The notes beneath the pieces are model-generated. The model was given only the letters and a program-made list of their open reading frames with translations. It was not told the DNA's origin and made no database searches. From CAYRFQ01 sp964423615 (lineage in GTDB: Bacteria; Planctomycetota; Planctomycetia; Gemmatales; Gemmataceae): a DNA stretch of 28,553 nt. The position numbers and the translations under genes are program-made. Below, in pieces: positions 16,665 to 23,482 of the stretch; position 1 is the first letter of the stretch, and the number at the start of each line of letters is the position of its first letter. The stretch lies in NCBI GenBank assembly GCA_964423615.1, contig CAYRFQ010000102.1, positions 1 to 28,553 of the forward strand. The letters run 5' to 3'.

Positions 16665-17133
16665 TCTTTTTTCCTCCCACGTAAAGAAACTCCGGCTAGC
16701 CTTCGATCTCGATGAAACCCTCGGCGTACCACTCATTGGGCAGGATAGAATCATAGGCTTCGTAGAACGAACCGGACTTCGCGAGTTACTCCCTCGATTG
16801 CAAGACTTCGAGCTTTGCATTTGGACGGTGAGTAACCGGAGCTACCTCGACACCATTTTCTTGTTCGGTCTCGGAGAGTTCTTCGACGAGACTTACTCTT
16901 GGGACGAAAAGCCTTGCTTGTGGAAAGACGTGCATGAGATCCCGGTGGATTACCTGATAGACGATAGCCAGTACCATCGCGATGCTGCGCTAGAACAGGA
17001 ACTCGCGGACCGGTATATCATCGTTCCAGCGTTTGGAAGCCCGGAGGATGTATCAGACCCGTTGGGTTGGGTCTGGGAGATTGGCAAAGTGTTGGGGCGT
17101 AGGTTTGACGAGTGGGCCAGGTTAGTAACCTAG
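16657..17133 (+). CDS. Small HAD-superfamily phosphatase-like protein (NIF/FCP1-like)
   Basis: The 158-residue protein has the HAD nucleophile motif D17-L-D19-E-T21, matching DxDxT of NIF/FCP1-type phosphatases. It also has CIWTVSNRSYLD in the motif II position and VDYLIDDSQ, a plausible motif IV acidic pair. It is short, with no cap domain visible. Substrate unknown. It overlaps ruvX by eight bases and is the last gene of its operon. Its TAG lies inside a strong palindrome, and the WD40 gene ends 29 bp beyond on the other strand. Confidence 0.75.
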   Translation: MGNLFSSHVKKLRLAFDLDETLGVPLIGQDRIIGFVERTGLRELLPRLQDFELCIWTVSNRSYLDTIFLFGLGEFFDETYSWDEKPCLWKDVHEIPVDYLIDDSQYHRDAALEQELADRYIIVPAFGSPEDVSDPLGWVWEIGKVLGRRFDEWARLVT

Positions 17134-17138
17134 CCCAC
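17112..17138. terminator. Near-perfect 27-nt palindrome at a convergent gene junction
   Basis: GTGGGC, C, AGGTTA, a central G, TAACCT, A, GCCCAC: 12 pairs with one C/A mismatch. It spans the HAD gene's TAG stop at 17131-17133 and could fold in RNA from either strand. No T-tract follows in either direction. Position between convergent genes suggests a bidirectional terminator or 3' end structure. Confidence 0.6.
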
Positions 17139-17145
17139 GTTCCGA

Positions 17146-17171
17146 AACCTCACGCATTAACCTCACGCATT
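17146..17171. repeat. Perfect 13-bp tandem duplication at the WD40 gene end
   Basis: AACCTCACGCATT occurs twice head to tail (17146-17158, 17159-17171). The right copy contains the WD40 stop codon (TGA at 17165-17163), so the duplication doubled the gene's last codons and stop. It looks like a recent slippage event. Confidence 0.85.
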
Positions 17172-18182
17172 CGGCATCGTGTAAATCCGCACTTTGTTAT
17201 CGTAGAACGCAACGGCCATTTGTCTTCCGTCCGGATGGATGTGCAAATCACGAGCTAGGTTGGGCAGCCGTACGTCGGCAAACGACTGAGCGTTGTCGGT
17301 TCGCCAAAACCACATCCTGCCCCCCGATCCGCCGCCGGCACAGGCCAAGAATCCCGACGAATGAAAATCGACTCCCCATGCTGTTCCTCGGAAGCTCTGG
17401 CGAGGTCGGAGGAGATGTCGCCGTTGTCCGTTCTCCCAGTTGAACAACACCACAGCCGGTTTACCGACTCCGGCGAACGCATTCGTCACGTCGGTAATTC
17501 CGGCACAGGCAAGGAGTGTTCCGTCGTTGTTGAACGCGATGCTTCGCGTGCCGCCGATCGTCGCACGGAATGTTCGGTCGTACTTGGCCAGAACGGTGGC
17601 ATCGAGGGTTCGGACCTCCCGACCCGTTGCGTACTCCCATTGCTTCACGTTTCCGCGAAGATCGCCAGAAACCAGGTGGGTCCCGCGGGGGTGAAACGCC
17701 ACCTTGTAAACGTGACAATTGTGGCCGCGCAAAGTTCGAACCAACGTCCCGTCGACTGTCCAAATCTTGACGAGTTCATCATTTCCACACGTTGCGATGT
17801 ATCTGTTGTCCGGACTGACAGCGACTCCGCGACACCATCCGTCGTGGGCATCGACCGTTCGGATGGGTGTAGGGTTAACGTCGGCGACTGGCCACCAAAT
17901 CAGTTTCCCGTGATAGTCCGCGGTGACCATTTCATTTCCGTCGCAGTTGTGGACGAAAGCCATGCCACGAACCCAGCTACGGTGGCCGGTCAGGCTAGTC
18001 TTGCGATCGTTCGTCAGATCCCATCGTTGGATCGCAAAGTCTTGTCCGCCAGCGAAAACGTACCGACCGCTGGGATCGAAGCGACACGAGAAGAAAGGTT
18101 GGTTGTGCGAGAGCGTCTTGCTGACAGTCGCGCGTGCCGGATTGACGTTTTGCGTATTTTGACGGAGGTAGAAAAAGCTCAC
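17163..18182 (-). CDS. WD40-repeat beta-propeller protein
   Basis: The 339-residue product is almost entirely WD40 repeats. I count about seven blades with typical ends such as FAIQRWDL, GKLIWWPV, ELVKIWTV, GNVKQWEY and NKVRIYTM, and GH starts (TGHRSW, RGHNCH). Seven blades would close one propeller, a platform for protein contacts. No signal peptide or enzyme domain is seen. The start is taken as GTG at 18182, which overlaps the DUF1501 stop (GTGA). The open frame continues upstream without start support inside the DUF1501 gene, and that part reads as arginine-rich shadow sequence. The overlap makes it a translational partner of DUF1501, a pairing common in planctomycetes. Confidence 0.85.
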   Translation of the reverse strand: MSFFYLRQNTQNVNPARATVSKTLSHNQPFFSCRFDPSGRYVFAGGQDFAIQRWDLTNDRKTSLTGHRSWVRGMAFVHNCDGNEMVTADYHGKLIWWPVADVNPTPIRTVDAHDGWCRGVAVSPDNRYIATCGNDELVKIWTVDGTLVRTLRGHNCHVYKVAFHPRGTHLVSGDLRGNVKQWEYATGREVRTLDATVLAKYDRTFRATIGGTRSIAFNNDGTLLACAGITDVTNAFAGVGKPAVVLFNWENGQRRHLLRPRQSFRGTAWGVDFHSSGFLACAGGGSGGRMWFWRTDNAQSFADVRLPNLARDLHIHPDGRQMAVAFYDNKVRIYTMPNA

Positions 18183-19465
18183 GACAGCACCTCTCGAATT
18201 GGAGTGGCGTCGGGGTCGGCCATGGGAATCGGTCGGCGCTCGACGTAATGGTTCCTGTTGGGATTGAACCCTAGTGCTCGGAAGTAAGTATGGAACAAGT
18301 GTCCGGCGTGAACTTGTCCATCCGTTACTGCCGTGCCGGTTGCGTTGGTTCGACCAACAACAGCTCCTCCTCGGATGCCGCAACCAGCAATCGCGACGGA
18401 CCAGGCAGCGGACCAGTGGTCACGGCCCATCCGTTGGTTGATCCTTGGAGTACGACCAAACTCAGACATTACGATCACAAGAGTGCTATCGAGCATCCCA
18501 CGATCTTCGAGATCTTCCAACAGGACGGCGAAAGTTCTGTCGAACTCACCCATTTGCTCGATATGAAAGTCGAAGTTTTCGTGGTGAGTGTCGTAGTTGC
18601 TGTGGGTGACTTTGCAGAACGTCACGCCGTTTTCTAGAAGCTGTCGGGCCAATAGACAGTGGCGACCGAAATCATGGTTGCCGTATCGATCACGTTGTCG
18701 AGCCTCGATCTGAGTTACGTCGAACAGTTGACGACGCCGAATGATTTGTGCGGCTTGGTCGTAGGAGTAGGTGTACGCCTCGGTGTCTGCAGTACGGCGT
18801 CCGCGCTGGAACCGCTCGTTGATTTGATTTCGAAAGGCGTTTCGCTCGCGGTCCATGTTCTGGGTGAGATTACTTGGTGGCAACAAGTTGGCCGGAGGAT
18901 TTCCATCGGCGAGGGTCACTGACGCATATCGTGGTCCGAGGAACGCGGCGTCACGGCGGTTGAATCCGCTTGAACCGCGGGGCGTCACGTGAATGTAGCC
19001 GGGTAGTGGGTTCCGTTCGGCCGAGGTCAACTTGGCGACAACACAGCCCAAATGTGGGTAGCGTTCGGCAGGAGTATCTCGCCGACCTGTTTGCATGAAG
19101 TAGGCACCTTTGCCGTGGTTATTTTCGGCTGTGTTGATACCTCGCACGAGAGCGAGTTTATCCATATGGTGGGCGGTGTAGGGCAACAATTCGGAAACGT
19201 GGACGCCCGTAACATTCGTCGGAATGGCACGGAACGGGCCACCGGTTGTTGCACCCGGTTTCGGGTCCCAGCTTTCGAGTTGGCTGAGTCCACCGGCCAA
19301 GAAAATCAACAAGACGCGTTTCTGTTGTTGTTGAAGTTGCTCGGCCGCACCGGGCGTGATCAGGCCTCCGAAGCCAAGAGCCGCAGTCCCTGTTGCGACT
19401 CCGCCCAGAAAGTGGCGACGCGACAAGACGTGTTCTTGCGTGTTGCAAGACGATGACGTTTTCAT
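18179..19465 (-). CDS. DUF1501 protein with twin-arginine signal
   Basis: The 428-residue protein belongs to DUF1501, an alkaline-phosphatase/sulfatase-like fold family greatly expanded in planctomycetes. The N-terminus has SRRHFLGG (R16-R17) and a hydrophobic stretch with Ala-rich end, a Tat export signal, so it should be exported folded. Family segments seen are LIFLAGGLSQLESWDPKPG, MDKLALVRGINTAENNHGKG, SNYDTHHENFDF and VIVMSEFGRTPRIN. A GGGGGGA lies seven bases before the ATG. Activity of the family is not established. It follows the DUF1549 gene by 170 bp and overlaps the WD40 gene. Confidence 0.93.
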   Translation of the reverse strand: MKTSSSCNTQEHVLSRRHFLGGVATGTAALGFGGLITPGAAEQLQQQQKRVLLIFLAGGLSQLESWDPKPGATTGGPFRAIPTNVTGVHVSELLPYTAHHMDKLALVRGINTAENNHGKGAYFMQTGRRDTPAERYPHLGCVVAKLTSAERNPLPGYIHVTPRGSSGFNRRDAAFLGPRYASVTLADGNPPANLLPPSNLTQNMDRERNAFRNQINERFQRGRRTADTEAYTYSYDQAAQIIRRRQLFDVTQIEARQRDRYGNHDFGRHCLLARQLLENGVTFCKVTHSNYDTHHENFDFHIEQMGEFDRTFAVLLEDLEDRGMLDSTLVIVMSEFGRTPRINQRMGRDHWSAAWSVAIAGCGIRGGAVVGRTNATGTAVTDGQVHAGHLFHTYFRALGFNPNRNHYVERRPIPMADPDATPIREVLS

Positions 19466-19571
19466 AATTTCCCCCCGGAAAAAACGTACAAGTAGTGATT
19501 GCGTTTAACTAAAGGTAAAAGGAACACATACATGCCCGACGACCGTCCGGTTCCGACCAAGAGAGCCATGG

Positions 19572-19591
19572 TGTTGGTGGTGTTGCCAACA
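19572..19591. other. Short hairpin upstream of the DUF1501 gene
   Basis: TGTTGG and CCAACA pair around an 8-nt loop in the 170-bp gap between the DUF1549 and DUF1501 genes. No T-tract follows. It might mark the 3' end of the DUF1549 message or a processing site. Confidence 0.25.
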
Positions 19592-19635
19592 GCCGAAAGC
19601 GGCGGGCGGCACACGGACCGCACATGCAAATGTTG

Positions 19636-21279
19636 TTAATGATTAAATCGGAACTCTGCCGATGCGATGAGTGCCCAGGCCATTTCTTGGAAGGCCTGCG
19701 ACCGGTTAGATGGATTTCGCTTGAGGAACACAGTCACGTATTGTTTTTCCGCGGCTGTTGGCCTGCGTGTGAGGATGCTAAGGAACAACTCTTCGGCAAT
19801 CGCGTCATGATTTTTCAGCTTCAACAGTCGAGAGGTGAGCGTTCCGGTTCGCGGTGCGAGCCACCCACGGATGGTTGGGCCATTGCGGATGAAGAGAGTT
19901 TGGTCCAAAGTGGCCTGGAATCCCAAATCGGCTGGGTCACCTGGTTGGCCTCCGAAGACTCTGACGAACGAGCCGACGTTTCGACCTAGACGGGCCCGCA
20001 CAGCCGCTTCGGTGACCTTTTTCCCGAGGCGAGACACTTCGACGTCGGTCAGTCCGGTTGCCTGCATCGTTGTCCACGCGAGTTGTTCGGGAGATAAGGG
20101 TCGGAGTTGGGCCAACGCGAATGTGCTGTCGGACGGGATGGGTTTGCCAGTGGGCATCTGGCTTGACCGCTGGTATGTTTTGGTCAACGTGAGCTGTTTC
20201 AAGAAACTCTTGATGTCGAAGTCCATACTTGCGAATTCGCTAGCAAGCAAGTCCAGAAGCTCAGGATGCGAGGGGGGATTCTCGGGGTGGTCGAAATCCA
20301 CAGGGTGGACTATCCCTCGACCCATCAGAAGTGCCCAGAACCGATTCGCCGCAGCACGTCGGAACCTCTCGTTGCCCTTGCTCGCCAGCAGCTTCGAAAT
20401 TTGATCCCGACGGCTGAACTTCGGGATTCCTGCTTGCTTCTTGCCTGGAGCTTTGATGTATTGCTTGTCTTGTGGCAGTTTTGGTTCCTTGATCGGCATG
20501 CCGTCTGGGAGTCTTGGGCCTGTGGATTTCTTTACAGTTGGGTCAAAGACGGATTCAAAAGACACCTCCCCGATCGCTTTCTCGGCGTAAACGCTGCGCT
20601 TTCGGCTTCGGTCATTGAAGATGTAACTCCGATTGTAAAAGGCGAAGATGCCGTAGTAGTGGTCCATCCGATAGGCCTTTACGAGCGGATGGTCGTGGCA
20701 CTGGGCACATTGCAGGTTCATCCCCAGGAACAGGCGGCTGACATCTTTGGTGATCTGGTGGGGCTCGCCATTTCGGGAAAGATAGAACTTGCTCGGGGCT
20801 ATGGAGTTCTTTTCGAAACCGTCGGCCGCAAGGATTTCGCTAACGAGTTGGTCATAGGGTTTGTTCTTGGCAAAGGACGTGCGGAGGTAGGTGTTCCAGG
20901 TGCCCTGGTTTACCAACCGGTCGGTCCGCCGTTCGATGAGCAACACATCGAACACGTCGGCCATGTGATATCCGAATTGTGCACTCGCGAGAAGTTTGTC
21001 GATTAGTTTCTCGCGTTTCTTTGGGCTCTTGTCTTGCAAGAACGCCCTGGCCTCTTTTACGCTGGGAATTGTACCAGTAAGGTCGAGATAAATTCTCCTC
21101 AAGAATTCCTCGTCGGTTGCAATAGGAGCGGCGAGTTGCGAAAAGTCCGGCGTTTTCGCCGCGATGAGTTCGTCAATTCTCTGGTAGAGTGGCTTGTCAT
21201 CCGCGAAGGCACTCCCGGCAAAGACGGTCAACATCAGGGTAGCGCACAGTTTGGCGTGAAAGGCATAAAGGTTGGTCAT
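19636..21279 (-). CDS. DUF1549/DUF1553 secreted protein with CxxCH motif
   Basis: The 547-residue protein has a signal peptide (LCATLMLTVFAGSAFA), then DUF1549 (FLRRIYLDLTGTIPS, AQFGYHMADVFDVLL, LFLGMNLQCAQCHDHP) and DUF1553 (FRRAAANRFWALLMGRGIV, HPELLDLLASEF, PLSPEQLAWTTMQATG, FLSILTRRPTAAEKQYV). C191, C194 and H195 form a c-type heme-like CxxCH site. ATG 21279 is chosen because GAAGAGT precedes it and a signal peptide follows; an upstream in-frame start at 21570 would add 97 residues without such features. The family pairs with DUF1501 genes across planctomycetes, as here, and is predicted to act outside the cytoplasm. Its biochemical role is not known. Confidence 0.92.
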   Translation of the reverse strand: MTNLYAFHAKLCATLMLTVFAGSAFADDKPLYQRIDELIAAKTPDFSQLAAPIATDEEFLRRIYLDLTGTIPSVKEARAFLQDKSPKKREKLIDKLLASAQFGYHMADVFDVLLIERRTDRLVNQGTWNTYLRTSFAKNKPYDQLVSEILAADGFEKNSIAPSKFYLSRNGEPHQITKDVSRLFLGMNLQCAQCHDHPLVKAYRMDHYYGIFAFYNRSYIFNDRSRKRSVYAEKAIGEVSFESVFDPTVKKSTGPRLPDGMPIKEPKLPQDKQYIKAPGKKQAGIPKFSRRDQISKLLASKGNERFRRAAANRFWALLMGRGIVHPVDFDHPENPPSHPELLDLLASEFASMDFDIKSFLKQLTLTKTYQRSSQMPTGKPIPSDSTFALAQLRPLSPEQLAWTTMQATGLTDVEVSRLGKKVTEAAVRARLGRNVGSFVRVFGGQPGDPADLGFQATLDQTLFIRNGPTIRGWLAPRTGTLTSRLLKLKNHDAIAEELFLSILTRRPTAAEKQYVTVFLKRNPSNRSQAFQEMAWALIASAEFRFNH

Positions 21280-21643
21280 ACTCTTCGTTCCCGCAGACAG
21301 GTGGGAAAGAGTCAGGTCGGTCGGAGCAGGAGTGACGGAAGATGCCCCGACTTTGCAGACTACGTGGTTTTTTAGTTTGTTAATGATCTCGGGTAAGGCT
21401 GGGTTCGTCAAGCCTAAAGTTGATGAAGCAGGAGGTGGTGGGATGGTACTGCTGTTTCTGTTAGCCCAATGTTTGCTTGCTAGCTGTTCTCCTCTTTGGT
21501 GAGAATGGTCTGGAACCCGAAGGATCACAAAATGGTCGTACCTCCAGAAGGGCCTCTTTGTTTGACTCAAGGAATGGCGTTAAAGAACTTTGTGGAATGT
21601 GACGAGCCGGGGATCAGCCGGTCAAATCTAGCCAAGAATCGCC
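21280..21643. other. Intergenic region between ggt and the DUF1549 gene, 364 bp
   Basis: I see no gene here. On the minus strand it carries the 3' flank of ggt and the leader of the DUF1549 gene. A CCGG-ended small hairpin lies near 21606-21623. A TTGACG box is present on the minus strand near 21410 but has no good -10 partner, so I do not call a promoter. Confidence 0.5.
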
Positions 21644-23335
21644 TTAGTATCCAGAAGCCGCGCCACTCCGACGTTTGTCGGCCACTCCGACATACCGCCC
21701 CGTTTTTGGCTCGACCCAAATCGTGTGAGCGTCTCCCTGGAACACGTTCGGCACGATTTTATGACCCATTTTGGCCAATTTGGCAACGAGCTTGGGATGT
21801 TTGGTGGTTCCCTCAAATAGGATGTAATCAGGAAACCATTGATGGTGGAGTCGGCTAGCATCGATCGCCTCACGAGGAGACATCTGGAATTCGAGAAGGT
21901 TGAGAGTGACCAGAAGGACGGTGTTGATGATGCTTCGTCCCCCTGGACTTCCGGTGACCACTCTGACTTTGCCATTCTTGGCGATGATGATCGGGCACTG
22001 AGAACTGAGCATCCGTTTCCCGGGGGCGATCAAATTGGGTTTGGTCCCGATTCGTCCCTTTCGATTGGTGTAGCCGGGATACCAGTTGAAATCCCCCATT
22101 TCGTTGTTGAGGAGAAAACCGGCTCCCTTGACGACGACCCGAGCGCCGTAGCTGCGCTCGAGTGTGTAGGTGTTGGAAACAGCCAGTCCGTCCTTGTCTA
22201 TGACCGAGAAGTGCGTCGTGGAATTCCCTTCGCGGGCCAACTTAATTTCTTTCGCGATCGAATCACTCGTGGTCGCCTTGTGAAGATCGATGCTTTTTGC
22301 CAACTTCCTGGCGTGAGCTTGTTTGGTCAGGTAACCGGGTATCTTAACGAAATCTGGATCACCGAGAAATCGGGCTCGGTCATAAAACGCTCGGCGCATG
22401 GTCTCCGCCAAGATGTGATTCGTTTTTGGTGACCATCGTCCAGCTTTCCTCAGATCGAAGTTCTTCAAGACGTTCAACATTTCGATAAGACATACGCCTC
22501 CCGAAGCCGGTGGCGGAGGTCCGTAGATGTCATACCCGCGGTAGGTTCCGTGAACCGGCTCTTGGACCTGGGCGGTGTAGGTCGCTAAATCTTTGAGGGA
22601 GATAATCCCTCGGCCACGTTTCATCTCGGCCACGATTTGCCGGGCGATTTTCCCTTTGTAGAACGCGTCCGGTCCCTGATTGGCTATCAGGTCCAGGGTG
22701 GCGGCGAGTTCCGGGAGCTTCAAGACGTCTCCGGGGTTCCATTGTCTGCCGTCGGGGCGGCCGTAAACCCGCCGCAATTCACGAAAATCTTTGGCAGCTC
22801 CCAGGATTTGATTGAGCGATGGTGCAACTTGCTTGTCGAGCCGAAACCCGTTTTTGGCAAGTTTGGCGGCTGGCGAGACGACTGTTTTCCAAGGAAGTTT
22901 GCCGAACTTTTCGTGTGCTCGTGCCATCCCTCGAACGGTACCAGGAACGCCAACGACGAGATGTCCGTAAGAGCTCGCCCCCTTGCCGAACATTGTTGGT
23001 GTGGCTTTCAGGGGTGCTTTCTCTCGATATTGCACAACGACTGGCTTGCCGTTCGGTGGATGAACGACCATGAACCCGCCACCGCCGATATTCCCTGCTT
23101 GTGGATATGTAACGGCTAGTGCAAATGCGGTTGCGACAGAAGCATCGACTGCATTGCCGCCTTTTTTCAGGATATTCAACCCGACGTTCGAAGCTGCTTC
23201 CGATACAGAGACTACGACCCCATTTTTGGCTTCGACAGTGAAGCGAGGTTCGGCAGCGGCTTGTGTGACCAATGCCAGGACGGCGACGAAAGTTAGGGAA
23301 GTATGGGTGCGAAGAGGCGTGCTTCGTTGAATCAT
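21644..23335 (-). CDS. ggt: Gamma-glutamyltranspeptidase
   Basis: The 563-residue precursor has a signal peptide ending near TQAAAEP and the GGT fold (KKGGNAVDASVATAFAL, GNIGGGGFMVVHPP). Autocleavage should occur before T373 in STTHFSVID, making that threonine the nucleophile of the small subunit. The substrate loop GSPGG is at 462-466. It would cleave gamma-glutamyl bonds of glutathione and similar compounds in the periplasm. The residues after GSPGG are RSI, where E. coli has SRI. No strong ribosome site is seen before ATG 23335. It lies 147 bp downstream of the DsbD gene on the same strand, but a hairpin stands between them. Confidence 0.95.
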   Translation of the reverse strand: MIQRSTPLRTHTSLTFVAVLALVTQAAAEPRFTVEAKNGVVVSVSEAASNVGLNILKKGGNAVDASVATAFALAVTYPQAGNIGGGGFMVVHPPNGKPVVVQYREKAPLKATPTMFGKGASSYGHLVVGVPGTVRGMARAHEKFGKLPWKTVVSPAAKLAKNGFRLDKQVAPSLNQILGAAKDFRELRRVYGRPDGRQWNPGDVLKLPELAATLDLIANQGPDAFYKGKIARQIVAEMKRGRGIISLKDLATYTAQVQEPVHGTYRGYDIYGPPPPASGGVCLIEMLNVLKNFDLRKAGRWSPKTNHILAETMRRAFYDRARFLGDPDFVKIPGYLTKQAHARKLAKSIDLHKATTSDSIAKEIKLAREGNSTTHFSVIDKDGLAVSNTYTLERSYGARVVVKGAGFLLNNEMGDFNWYPGYTNRKGRIGTKPNLIAPGKRMLSSQCPIIIAKNGKVRVVTGSPGGRSIINTVLLVTLNLLEFQMSPREAIDASRLHHQWFPDYILFEGTTKHPKLVAKLAKMGHKIVPNVFQGDAHTIWVEPKTGRYVGVADKRRSGAASGY

Positions 23336-23436
23336 GGGTGTGAATCAATCTAATGGGTTGAGGAGTATCGTGCGTGATGGGGTCGCTAGAAAGACGCTCG
23401 GGTTCGAATTTTTGGAGATCTTCAGTGATCAGGAAG

Positions 23437-23469
23437 GGACCATGATTGGCGTAGACCAAATCATGGTCC
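23437..23469 (-). terminator. Strong hairpin just after the DsbD gene
   Basis: GGACCATGATT plus GG pairs with CC and AATCATGGTCC: 13 pairs, one bulged A, a six-base loop. It begins 13 nt past the DsbD stop codon in the direction of transcription. No U-tract follows. It probably ends or protects the DsbD message. Confidence 0.6.
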
Positions 23470-23482
23470 GAATGATCTGTGA

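Noticed and set aside
17361..18248. 295-codon plus-strand ORF
   Set aside because: It lies opposite the WD40 gene and has no domain features.
18183..18383. N-terminal extension of the WD40 gene to an ATG at 18383
   Set aside because: It would lie wholly inside the DUF1501 gene and encodes an Arg-rich shadow; the GTGA overlap start is better.
21280..21570. 97-residue N-terminal extension of the DUF1549 protein
   Set aside because: ATG 21279 has a ribosome site and is followed by a signal peptide; the extension has neither.
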